This document shows, piece by piece, positions 27,009-34,505 of a stretch of 64,000 nucleotides of DNA. Made by a program: the position numbers and the translations under genes. Source of the DNA: Bacillota bacterium (GTDB taxonomy: Bacteria; Bacillota; Clostridia; Christensenellales; SZUA-584); the NCBI GenBank assembly GCA_023406895.1, contig JAEXTV010000004.1, positions 62,001-126,000 on the forward strand, in the 5' to 3' direction. The stretch's first letter is position 1. Every line of letters starts with the position of its first letter. The notes beneath the pieces were generated by a model. It searched no databases. It saw nothing but the letters and a program-made list of their open reading frames with translations, and was not told the origin of the DNA.

Positions 27009-27388
27009 TCGTCCACACCGTCCTTTTTTATTTCACCGAGCAGGTTTTTTAATTCCTCACGGTCTTTGGCTGTCAGCGTGCTGCCTTTAATCATGCAGAC
27101 AAGAAATTCTTTGGCGGCTCTCTCATCCATCTTGTCGAATATGGTTTCGCTTTCAGCCAAAATGCAGTCTCTCTTCTCAATCAGCGGATAATAGAACTTG
27201 TCCCGTCCGAGCTGCTCATATGAGGCCAGCCCTTTTTCACACATGCGCTTCAAGTATGTCACATAGGTGTTGTATTTCCAGTCGGTTTGGCCTTTCAGTG
27301 CGTCGATGATGCCCGAAACGGTTTGATGCGGCTTTTCCCAAAGCACCGTCATCACAGCCCATTCGGTTTTGGTGAGCGTATTTTTCAT
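27005..27388 (-). CDS. blaI: BlaI/MecI/CopY family repressor
   Basis: A 127-residue winged-helix repressor: MKNTLTKTEWAVMTVLWEKP, followed by TVSGIIDAL, the recognition helix region DWKYNTYVTYLKRMCEKG, and a C-terminal dimerisation helix. It is followed in a 4-base overlap by its M56 sensor. A likely operator, TACAATTGTA (27426-27435), overlaps the -10 of its own promoter, so autorepression is expected. A second member of the family at 41583-41957 shares the operator half-site. Confidence 0.95.
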   Translation of the reverse strand: MKNTLTKTEWAVMTVLWEKPHQTVSGIIDALKGQTDWKYNTYVTYLKRMCEKGLASYEQLGRDKFYYPLIEKRDCILAESETIFDKMDERAAKEFLVCMIKGSTLTAKDREELKNLLGEIKKDGVDE

Positions 27389-27425
27389 GATCCGCCCTCG
27401 TTTCCCTGTTTTTAACTTTGTTAAT

Positions 27426-27458
27426 TACAATTGTAGTTGTGTATTTAATGTTTGTCAA
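27426..27458 (-). promoter_or_regulatory. blaI promoter with overlapping operator (copy 1)
   Basis: On the minus strand TTGACA (27458-27453), 17 bases, TACAAT (27435-27430). The palindrome TACAATTGTA (27426-27435) overlaps the -10. The upstream sequence CACAACTACAAT is shared exactly with the promoter of the orphan BlaI gene at 42 kb. Confidence 0.85.
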
Positions 27459-27787
27459 GAAAAAACAAGGAAAAGTTTGTTATTACAAAATGGATATGGA
27501 ATAAACCTTTTTGTCTGCCTTGTAAGGCTGACAGCATTGGATGGTGATGCTATGAAATCCTCTCGAATTTGTTTATCCCATCCGCTGCGGGTGGACCCGT
27601 ATCATTTATCAGTCTCTGATCCGATTTGTCTTTCCTTCGCATGCCCGGTGACAACAACAACAAAGTTTTAACCGCACATTGCAACCGACTATAAGACGTT
27701 TTGAAAACGCATAAACGCTATGTCTTGTCCGATTAATCTCCGAAAAATTTATAAAACGCGAATTTCCGCCACATTTCATAGCGGCCT

Positions 27788-27814
27788 TTTACGTTTCATA
27801 TCATGAAACGTAAA
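27788..27814 (+). promoter_or_regulatory. Perfect palindrome overlapping the ylbJ ribosome binding site
   Basis: Two perfect 12-bp arms, TTTACGTTTCAT and ATGAAACGTAAA, separated by ATC. The right arm runs into AAAGG (27812-27816), the presumed Shine-Dalgarno of ylbJ, and ends 11 bases before the ATG at 27826. It may be an operator or a translation-blocking stem. Confidence 0.55.
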
Positions 27815-27825
27815 GGTGTGATGGA

Positions 27826-28995
27826 ATGATTAAAAAAGGCTTGCTCATCGCTTTTCTCGCTGTGATGGCGGTGCTGCTGCTCATTTACCCCGAAAACGGT
27901 TTAAACAGCGCACGTTTCGGCCTCAATATTTGGTTCAGCTCCGTGCTGCCGGCATTGTTTCCGTTTATGGCGGCCTCCTTTTTGCTGCTCGAAACAGGCG
28001 TTGTGCGGCTGATCTCACATGTGTTTGCACCCGTCACACGGTTTCTCTTTTTCGCGCCGGGCGAATCCGCCTATGTCTTTTTGGCGTCAGCGATGTCCGG
28101 CTATCCCGTGGGCGCACGGCTGTCTGCGGAGTTGTACGCCAGCAAACAGATCACCGAAGCGGAAGCCCAGCGCATGATTCGTTTCACGAGCGTATCCGGC
28201 CCCGTTTTCATCACGGGCACCGTCTGTGCGGGGCTGCTCGGCCTGCCCGAAGCAGGCGCGTATCTCGCCGCCGCGCATTATCTTTCCGCCATTGCCGTCG
28301 GCATTCTGTTCGGCGTTTTTGCGCGCCGACAGCATCTCAAAATCAACAACAAGCCAAAGGAACGCTTTGCCGATGCGTGGGCCCAGTTTAAAAAAGATGC
28401 CGCGGGCTGCCCGCCCGTGGGTGACATGCTTTCTTCATCCATCGAAAAAGCGCTTCAGGTGCTGCTTAAAGTCGGCGGCTTTATCATACTGTTTTCCGTC
28501 GTACTCGAAATGCTGAAGATCACGGGCGTGATGGACGCGCTGCGGTGGGTGTATATGCCCGTGGCTAACATGGCGGGGTTCAGCGCCGAGAGCACACAGG
28601 CCCTGCTTTACGGCGGCGTCGAGATGACCTCAGGCTGCGCGCAGGCGGCAGCACTGAGTTTGCCTGTTGTCATCAAGCTGCCGCTGATCGCCAGCATCAT
28701 CGCCTTCGGCGGTCTGTGCATCCATTTGCAAACCACCGCGATGACAGTATCTTTCGGCTTAAAACCCAAGGGGTTTGCTTTTGCAAAAAGCATTCAAGCC
28801 ATGCTGGCCTTCTTCTTCACCTCGGTGCTGCTGTCCGTGTTTCCTCTGACGACGGCTGCGGCTAATTTTCACGCGGAAACAAAAACAGCCGCGTACGGCG
28901 GCGTTATTTTTGCGGCAGCGGCTGTGCTTGTACTGGTATTCATTAAACGATGGCAGAAACGGCGCAGACGGTCAGCTTTTCCGTTTGCATCCTAG
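27826..28995 (+). CDS. ylbJ: Sporulation integral membrane protein YlbJ
   Basis: A 389-residue polytopic membrane protein, nucleoside-transporter (gate domain) like; in B. subtilis ylbJ is transcribed in the mother cell and needed for spore cortex formation. About eight or nine membrane segments are visible. Characteristic stretches are FSSVLPALFPFMAASFLLL, SGYPVGARLSAELY and LLYGGVEMTSGCAQAA. The stop region overlaps the convergent gene at 28972 by 24 bases. It is expected to be expressed only in sporulation. Confidence 0.92.
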   Translation: MIKKGLLIAFLAVMAVLLLIYPENGLNSARFGLNIWFSSVLPALFPFMAASFLLLETGVVRLISHVFAPVTRFLFFAPGESAYVFLASAMSGYPVGARLSAELYASKQITEAEAQRMIRFTSVSGPVFITGTVCAGLLGLPEAGAYLAAAHYLSAIAVGILFGVFARRQHLKINNKPKERFADAWAQFKKDAAGCPPVGDMLSSSIEKALQVLLKVGGFIILFSVVLEMLKITGVMDALRWVYMPVANMAGFSAESTQALLYGGVEMTSGCAQAAALSLPVVIKLPLIASIIAFGGLCIHLQTTAMTVSFGLKPKGFAFAKSIQAMLAFFFTSVLLSVFPLTTAAANFHAETKTAAYGGVIFAAAAVLVLVFIKRWQKRRRRSAFPFAS

Positions 28996-29424
28996 TTCTT
29001 GTCTGTTTTGCTTTAAAACCTTTATATAATCGCTGAAATAGGTTTCCACTTCAGCCAAAATGTCGTCTGCGTATTCATTGGCCCCCAGTTTGATTTCTGT
29101 AGCGATTTCTTCGGCCTTTTTAATGATCTCTCTCGCTTTGGCCTCGGCCTCCTGCACCACAGAATCATCCGACACGCGCGTTTGCAGCTCATCCTCGGCG
29201 CTCTTCACGATGCTCGCGGCTTCCTCCTGCGCGGAGTTTAATATCTGGGACTTTTCCTTGGATATTTCCTCGGCAACCATGATCTCCTGCGGCAATGCGT
29301 TGCGCAGATCGTTAATGATCTCCATCATGATATCGTAGTCCACATTGCGTTTGTTTGAGAACACCGCCTTGGGGCTGTTTTCAATTTCTTCGGTCAGCTC
29401 ATCGAGCAGTTCAAGAATCTTCAT
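28972..29424 (-). CDS. Coiled-coil ATPase-like protein linked to coaD
   Basis: A 150-residue, mostly alpha-helical protein with an acidic N-terminal part (MKILELLDELTEEIENSP) and a long charged coiled-coil centre. The central part resembles the 'vacuolar-type ATP synthase subunit H'-like or DivIVA-type coiled-coil proteins that sit next to coaD in many Clostridia. It has no catalytic motif. It lies 4 bases downstream of coaD and overlaps convergent ylbJ by 24 bases at the 3' ends. Function unknown. Confidence 0.75.
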   Translation of the reverse strand: MKILELLDELTEEIENSPKAVFSNKRNVDYDIMMEIINDLRNALPQEIMVAEEISKEKSQILNSAQEEAASIVKSAEDELQTRVSDDSVVQEAEAKAREIIKKAEEIATEIKLGANEYADDILAEVETYFSDYIKVLKQNRQELGCKRKS

Positions 29425-29428
29425 TGTC

Positions 29429-29920
29429 TCACCTGCGGTATTTATTAATTACATCGTCTTTGATTTCATCCGGTACGAGCCCCGTGATATCTCCGCCGTG
29501 GCAGATCAGCTCTTTCACCATACTGGAGCTCAAATACGAATGATTGATGTCCGTCATCAAAAAAATGGTCTCCACATCCTTGGCAAGCTTTGCGTTCATC
29601 GCGGCCATTTGAAATTCGTACTCAAAATCCGATATGGCCCGAAGGCCGCGAATCACCAGATTCGCGCTTTTCCTTTTCATATAGTCCACGAGCAGGCCGG
29701 AAAAGGAATCCACATGAACGCACGGCAAATGGGTTGTGCTTCGGCTTATAAAATCCATACGCTGTTCGACGGTAAACGCGGGTTTTTTATTTTTGTTGAC
29801 GAGCACCGCAACCGTCACATCATCAAACATGGCTGCCGCCCGCGTGATAATATCGAGATGTCCGGTCGTCACCGGGTCAAAGCTTCCGGGATAAACGCAC
29901 TTAATCACTTTTTTCTCCAT
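29429..29920 (-). CDS. coaD: Phosphopantetheine adenylyltransferase
   Basis: Penultimate step of coenzyme A synthesis: adenylates 4'-phosphopantetheine. The 163-residue protein has YPGSFDPVTTGHLDII (HxGH nucleotidyltransferase motif: TGH), LVIRGLRAISDFEYE and SSSMVKEL. Two starts are possible: ATG at 29920 (used here) or GTG at 29908 (MIKCVYPGSF), the latter with GGAG six bases upstream. The longer frame overlaps rsmD by 20 bases. It is followed closely by the coiled-coil gene. Confidence 0.95.
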   Translation of the reverse strand: MEKKVIKCVYPGSFDPVTTGHLDIITRAAAMFDDVTVAVLVNKNKKPAFTVEQRMDFISRSTTHLPCVHVDSFSGLLVDYMKRKSANLVIRGLRAISDFEYEFQMAAMNAKLAKDVETIFLMTDINHSYLSSSMVKELICHGGDITGLVPDEIKDDVINKYRR

Positions 29921-30446
29921 ACACCAAAAATGCCAACGATATATCGCCGTATTCCTTACGCTTTGTCAAATTATACCCTATCGGCAGCATAAAATCAAAT
30001 TTTCTGCGGCATTCGGCAATCACTGTTGCGCCGTTGTTGAGTTTCTCTTCGTCGCGCAGCGCTTCGAGCAGCGGCACATAAAGCTCTTCGTCATATGGCG
30101 GGTCCATTAACACAATATCGTACCGCCCCAGAGACGGCATCAGCTTGAACACATCACCCTTGAGCACACGGTAATCCGCGGCGTTCACGGCCGATAGATT
30201 TTCTTCGAGCACTTTTTGGCACACTCTTTCGCGCTCCGCAAAATCAACATGCGCCGCACCGCGTGAGAGCGCCTCGATACCGAGAGCACCGCTGCCTGCA
30301 AACGCGTCGAGCACTGCCGCGCCCGGCAATTCAAACTGAATCGCGCCGAACAGCGCTTCCTTCACCTTATCGGTCGTGGGGCGAATGGCATCGCCTTTGG
30401 GGCAATTCAGACGACGCCCTTTATAAGCCCCCGCAATCACGCGCAT
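29901..30446 (-). CDS. rsmD: 16S rRNA (guanine966-N2)-methyltransferase RsmD
   Basis: SAM-dependent methyltransferase acting on helix 31 of 16S rRNA. Of 181 residues, the start MRVIAGAYKGRRLNCPKGD, the SAM motif VLDAFAGSGALGIEALSRGA and the catalytic MDPPYDEE (NPPY-like) site are all typical. Its ATG shares one base with the stop of the upstream folate gene. The rsmD-coaD order is conserved in Firmicutes. Confidence 0.95.
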   Translation of the reverse strand: MRVIAGAYKGRRLNCPKGDAIRPTTDKVKEALFGAIQFELPGAAVLDAFAGSGALGIEALSRGAAHVDFAERERVCQKVLEENLSAVNAADYRVLKGDVFKLMPSLGRYDIVLMDPPYDEELYVPLLEALRDEEKLNNGATVIAECRRKFDFMLPIGYNLTKRKEYGDISLAFLVYGEKSD

Positions 30447-30997
30447 CAGTAAGGTCCAATCACGCGTTTGTCTGTCACGAGCATGTCCATCGCAATATCA
30501 TACGGTTCGGCATGAATCTGCGGAACAATCTGCATGTCGTAGCAAATGCCGATTTTCAATGCATTTGTTTCTTTTAAAAATCTGTCGAAATAACCCACGC
30601 CGTAACCGATGCGGTTCAGAGCGGGATCGTAGGCGATGCCGGGCACCAGCACCACATCCGGCTCCGCCTGTTCACTCTCGTTCATGATGATGGGCTCCGC
30701 AATCCCATACACGTTGCTTTTCATCACGGAATCGTATGTGTAGGCCACAGCGATGAGATTGTCGTTATCGGCGACGTACGGCAGCGCCACGTTTTTGCCC
30801 ATATCGAGCAGCGTGTGCATCAACGCAAGCAAATTTGGCTCGTTCTTATGCGAATAATAGGCCATCACGCACGCCGCATTCTTAATACTGTCCAGCTCAA
30901 GCAGCGTTTCCATAATACGTGCGCTCATCGTTTCCGCATCGCGCGATTCAATCATCAGCCTTTTTTTCAGCATTTCCTGCCGGATATCGTGTTTCAT
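30446..30997 (-). CDS. 5-formyltetrahydrofolate cyclo-ligase
   Basis: Converts 5-formyl-THF to 5,10-methenyl-THF with ATP, recycling a folate storage form. The ATG at 30997 (MKHDIRQEM) overlaps the alr stop codon by 4 bases, which fixes the start at 183 residues. Motifs are KNEPN near residue 48, the VPGIAYDPALNRIGYGVGYFDR active-site region, and a C-terminal DMLVTDKRV. It is transcribed with alr upstream and rsmD-coaD downstream. Confidence 0.93.
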   Translation of the reverse strand: MKHDIRQEMLKKRLMIESRDAETMSARIMETLLELDSIKNAACVMAYYSHKNEPNLLALMHTLLDMGKNVALPYVADNDNLIAVAYTYDSVMKSNVYGIAEPIIMNESEQAEPDVVLVPGIAYDPALNRIGYGVGYFDRFLKETNALKIGICYDMQIVPQIHAEPYDIAMDMLVTDKRVIGPY

Positions 30998-32121
30998 TTC
31001 TCGTCCTCGTAATAGAGTCTTGGCACGCGCGGAGAAAGCGCACAGAGTATTTCGTAATTCACGGTGCCGCACAGCGCCGCGTATTCCTCAACCGGAAGGC
31101 TGGCACCCCGCTGGCTCCCGAAGCAGACAACATTGTCGTGCAGCTTGACGCCCTCAATATCCGTCACGTCAACCAGTATCTGATCCATGCAGACACGGCC
31201 CACCACCTTCGCGCGCCGGCCGCCGACAAGCACCTCACCCCGGCTCGAAAGCAGCCGGTTGAAGCCGTCCGCATACCCGATTGGCAGCGTCGCGATGCGC
31301 GTTTCCCGGCTCGTCGTATAGGTGGCACCATAGCTTAGTTTTTCCCCGGCACCGATGGTTTTAATATGCGATACCTGTGTGTGCAGCGACATCGCGGGCT
31401 CCAGCTTCACGTCCCGCTTCACTTCGTCCGACGGGTAGCAGCCGTACATCGCAATGCCCACACGCACCATATCATACGCGAGCTCGGGGCTGTCGAGCGT
31501 GCCGCCGCTGTTTGCTGCGTGTATGATCGGAGAAAAGCCTTTCTCTTTCACGAGCGCGATAAACGATTGAAAACGTTCGTTCTGCTGCTGTGTATACGTT
31601 TTGTCCGCTTCGTCGGCTGTCGCAAAATGTGTCATCAGCCCTTCGAGGCTGAGCAGCTCGCTCTCTGCTATGATATCAAGCAGCTCGCACGCTTCCTCAA
31701 TCGATTTCACGCCGACACGGTTCATGCCCGTATCCACCTTTAAGTGGAGCTTCATCGTTCTGCCGTATTCTTTGGCGGCATCCAGCGCGTTTTTGAGGCA
31801 ATCGTATGAAGTCACCACCATTGAAAGGTCAAGAGCGGCACCTTTGCGCCACTGTGAGCGGTTGGACGGCCCGAGTACGAGTATCGGCGCGGTGATGCCC
31901 TCGTCCCGGAGCGCCTCCGCTTCCTCTGGAATCGCAACCGCAATCCAGTCTGCCCCCGCTTCAATGGCAGCTTTAGAAATCATTACGCTGCCGTGGCCGT
32001 AGCCATCCGCTTTGGCGACGGCGCAAAACATCGTTTTCTCCGGCAGCGTTTTTTTAATATTGATCACATTGCGCTTGATCGCGCTTAAATTAACCTTCGC
32101 GTAAGTCGGCCTTAATAACAT
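30994..32121 (-). CDS. alr: Alanine racemase
   Basis: PLP enzyme making D-alanine for peptidoglycan, 375 residues. The PLP-binding lysine is Lys37 in AVAKADGYGHG. The catalytic tyrosine loop is SYGATYTTSRE around residue 265, with MDQILVDVTD near residue 310. The ATG at 32121 starts MLLRPTYAKVNLSAIKRN. A 44-base gap to the ACT-domain gene suggests a possible new transcription unit; the rest of the operon (folate ligase, rsmD, coaD) follows with overlaps. Confidence 0.96.
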   Translation of the reverse strand: MLLRPTYAKVNLSAIKRNVINIKKTLPEKTMFCAVAKADGYGHGSVMISKAAIEAGADWIAVAIPEEAEALRDEGITAPILVLGPSNRSQWRKGAALDLSMVVTSYDCLKNALDAAKEYGRTMKLHLKVDTGMNRVGVKSIEEACELLDIIAESELLSLEGLMTHFATADEADKTYTQQQNERFQSFIALVKEKGFSPIIHAANSGGTLDSPELAYDMVRVGIAMYGCYPSDEVKRDVKLEPAMSLHTQVSHIKTIGAGEKLSYGATYTTSRETRIATLPIGYADGFNRLLSSRGEVLVGGRRAKVVGRVCMDQILVDVTDIEGVKLHDNVVCFGSQRGASLPVEEYAALCGTVNYEILCALSPRVPRLYYEDEK

Positions 32122-32165
32122 GTCGTCCTTCTTTATAAGGCGCTTTCAATCAGCGTCGTTAAATT

Positions 32166-32594
32166 TCAGATCCTGTAAATATCCTGTTCGCTCAGCAGCT
32201 TCACGCCGCCTTCCTCAAGAGATTTCACGGCTTTCTCAATATCCTCAACGCGGAACAGTATCAGCGCGTTTTCATTGGGTGTGCGCACAAATGAATACAG
32301 ATACTCCACGCTGATATCCGCCGCGTCGAGCAGCTGCAGCACCTTGGCCAGCCCGCCCGGCTTATCGGTGACCTCCGCCACGATCACATCGGTCGTGCTT
32401 GCTGTGAAGCCGTTCGCCTTCAGCATCGCAATCGCCTTTTCGGGTTCGCTTACGATGCAGCGCATAATGCCGAAATTCGTTGTGTCAGCAATGGACAGCG
32501 CAATAAGATCCACGCCGCCTTCACCGAACACTTCCGTGATTTTGGCCAGACGGCCCTTTTTGTTTTCCACAAATACGGATATCTGCTTAATCAT
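32166..32594 (-). CDS. Tandem ACT-domain protein
   Basis: About 142 residues made of two ACT domains (MIKQISVFVENKKGRLAKI and the second starting VIVAEVTDKPGGLAKVLQLL), no catalytic domain. ATG at 32594 is favoured because GGAGG lies seven bases upstream; GTG at 32597 is the alternative. ACT proteins of this type sit behind phenylacetate-CoA ligase and IorAB in Clostridia and probably sense an amino acid or aryl acid. The 18-base gap to the PaaK gene suggests co-transcription. Confidence 0.9.
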   Translation of the reverse strand: MIKQISVFVENKKGRLAKITEVFGEGGVDLIALSIADTTNFGIMRCIVSEPEKAIAMLKANGFTASTTDVIVAEVTDKPGGLAKVLQLLDAADISVEYLYSFVRTPNENALILFRVEDIEKAVKSLEEGGVKLLSEQDIYRI

Positions 32595-32612
32595 CACAAC
32601 GCCTCCTTATAT

Positions 32613-33911
32613 TTAGAGTTGCCTCTTGTCGATCACGCGTTTGGCCTTGCCTTCACTGCGTGCAATGGTCTTCGGCTCCACGAGCGTTACCTGAACGCCG
32701 ATATTGAGCACCGTTTGTATTTCGGCCCCAATTCGCTTCTGCAGCGTTTCCAGCCTCTTCACTTCATCCGAGAAGATATCGGCGGATACCTCCACCTGCA
32801 CCTCGAGCGTATCCGTGTTGTCCACGCGGTCAACCACAATCTGGTAATGAGGTTCCACCTCCGCAATGTTCACAAGCACGCCTTCAATTTGAGACGGGAA
32901 TACGTTGACACCACGGATGATCAGCATATCGTCACTGCGCCCCAACACCTTGCTCATACGCGCCATTGTGCGGCCGCAGTCGCAGGTATCGATGCTCAGC
33001 GAGGTGATGTCGCGTGTGCGGTAACGGATCAGCGGTATGCCGTCCTTGTCTATCGTCGTGATAACAAGCTCACCCTTTTCGCCGTACGGCAGCGGTTCGA
33101 GCGTGTCGGGATCAATGATCTCGGCGAGGAAGTAATCCTCCGCGATGTGCAGGCCTTTTTTGTATTTGCAGTCCGCCGCGACACCCGGCCCCATGATTTC
33201 GGACAAGCCGTAAATGTCGATCGCAAGCAGATTCAGCCGCTGTTCAATCTCGGCGCGCATGGCCTCGGTCCAAGGCTCTGCGCCGAACACACCGCCTGTG
33301 AGCTTCAAGCTCTTGGGGTCAATGCCCATCTCCTCCATCGTCTCAGCGAGGTACAGCGCATACGAGGGCGTGCACGCGAGCAGCGTTGTGCCGAAATCCT
33401 GCATCAGCATAATCTGGCGCTTTGTGTTGCCGCCCGATACAGGGATCGTCATCGCACCGAGCGTTTCCGCGCCGTAGTGTGCGCCGAGACCGCCCGTAAA
33501 CAATCCATAGCCGTAGGCCACCTGTATGACTGATTTATTGCTTCCGCCCGCGAACGTAAACGTACGCGCCATCAGATCACCCCAGTTTTTGATGTCGCGC
33601 TTGGTATAGCCCACCACCGTGGGTTTTCCCGTGGTGCCGGACGATGCGTGGACGCGGCAGATCTCGTCCTGCGGCACCGCAAACAACCCGAACGGATAGT
33701 TGTCTCTCAGATCCTGCTTGAGCGTGAAAGGCAGCAGCTTCACATCGTCCACGCTTTTGATATCGTCGGGCTTTACACCCTTTTCATCGAACGCCTTTTT
33801 ATAGAAAGGCACATTCTCATATACTTTTTTAACTGTGGCTTGAAGCTTTTTCGTCTGCAGGGCGCGAAGCTGTTCGCGGTCCATGCATTCGATTTCTTTA
33901 TTCCAATACAT
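32613..33911 (-). CDS. paaK: Phenylacetate-CoA ligase family (PaaK-type), copy 1
   Basis: AMP-forming acyl-CoA ligase of 432 residues, starting MYWNKEIECMDREQL. The adenylation motif HASSGTTGKPTVVGYT (residues about 88-103) and a YRTRDITSL segment are typical of PaaK. It ends with RSEGKAKRVIDKR. It should activate an aryl- or branched-chain acetate, or run in reverse. It is downstream of iorBA and close to a second, very similar ligase at 36259-37560. The substrate is not certain. Confidence 0.9.
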   Translation of the reverse strand: MYWNKEIECMDREQLRALQTKKLQATVKKVYENVPFYKKAFDEKGVKPDDIKSVDDVKLLPFTLKQDLRDNYPFGLFAVPQDEICRVHASSGTTGKPTVVGYTKRDIKNWGDLMARTFTFAGGSNKSVIQVAYGYGLFTGGLGAHYGAETLGAMTIPVSGGNTKRQIMLMQDFGTTLLACTPSYALYLAETMEEMGIDPKSLKLTGGVFGAEPWTEAMRAEIEQRLNLLAIDIYGLSEIMGPGVAADCKYKKGLHIAEDYFLAEIIDPDTLEPLPYGEKGELVITTIDKDGIPLIRYRTRDITSLSIDTCDCGRTMARMSKVLGRSDDMLIIRGVNVFPSQIEGVLVNIAEVEPHYQIVVDRVDNTDTLEVQVEVSADIFSDEVKRLETLQKRIGAEIQTVLNIGVQVTLVEPKTIARSEGKAKRVIDKRQL

Positions 33912-33932
33912 TGTATTCCTCCAACAATACGT

Positions 33933-34505
33933 TTAAGCGTTATAGCCTTTTTCGAATGCCGCGAGGTTAACCTCCAGCGTTTTTGGGGGAACCGTTTGTT
34001 TGATGGCATCGAGGAAGGCCTGTTTATCAATATCCATATGTTTCGCAAGCACGCCGAGCAGCACGATGTTGATCGCCTTTGTGTTGCCCGCCTCTTGGGC
34101 GAGCGTGAGCGCGTCCACAAACACCGCGTCCGGCACCATGGCGCTGATACGCGATTCGATATCCGCAGGATATTTCTGCGCCCCCGTGATCACGGGCATC
34201 GGCAGAATTTCCTGCGTGTTAATAAACATCCTGCCGTTATTTTTCAAACGGCCGCACCACCTCAATGCTTCCAGCTTTTCAAAAGCCAGAATGATATCCG
34301 CGCCGCCTTCGTCGATGATGGGCGCGTAAACTTTATCGCCTAAACGGACGTGCGTCACGACACTGCCGCCGCGCTGGGCCATGCCGTGCACCTCCGAAAG
34401 CTTCACATCGTATCCCAAATTGATCGCCAGGTTGCCAAGCACCCGGCTGGCGAGCAGCGTTCCCTGCCCGCCGACACCCACAATTAAAATATCCGTCATA
34501 CTCAT
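33933..34505 (-). CDS. iorB: Indolepyruvate:ferredoxin oxidoreductase, beta subunit
   Basis: Gamma/beta-type subunit of 190 residues from the ATG at 34505 (MSMTDILIVGVGGQGTLLASRVLG). The longer in-frame extension upstream is inside iorA and is not translated here. The family core GVGGQGTLLAS, EVHGMAQRGGSVVTHVR and the C-terminal helical part are intact. It overlaps the stop of iorA by 4 bases. With IorA it oxidises arylpyruvates to aryl-acetyl-CoA, reducing ferredoxin. Confidence 0.94.
   Translation of the reverse strand: MSMTDILIVGVGGQGTLLASRVLGNLAINLGYDVKLSEVHGMAQRGGSVVTHVRLGDKVYAPIIDEGGADIILAFEKLEALRWCGRLKNNGRMFINTQEILPMPVITGAQKYPADIESRISAMVPDAVFVDALTLAQEAGNTKAINIVLLGVLAKHMDIDKQAFLDAIKQTVPPKTLEVNLAAFEKGYNA

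Larger units (their letters stand above)
27389..27825. other. Gene-free stretch between blaI and ylbJ (divergent)
   Basis: Holds the blaI promoter/operator at the left and the ylbJ upstream region at the right. In between, no frame looks coding; a short CAACAACAACAA run lies at about 27650. A YlbJ promoter of SigE type could not be picked out with confidence. Confidence 0.5.
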
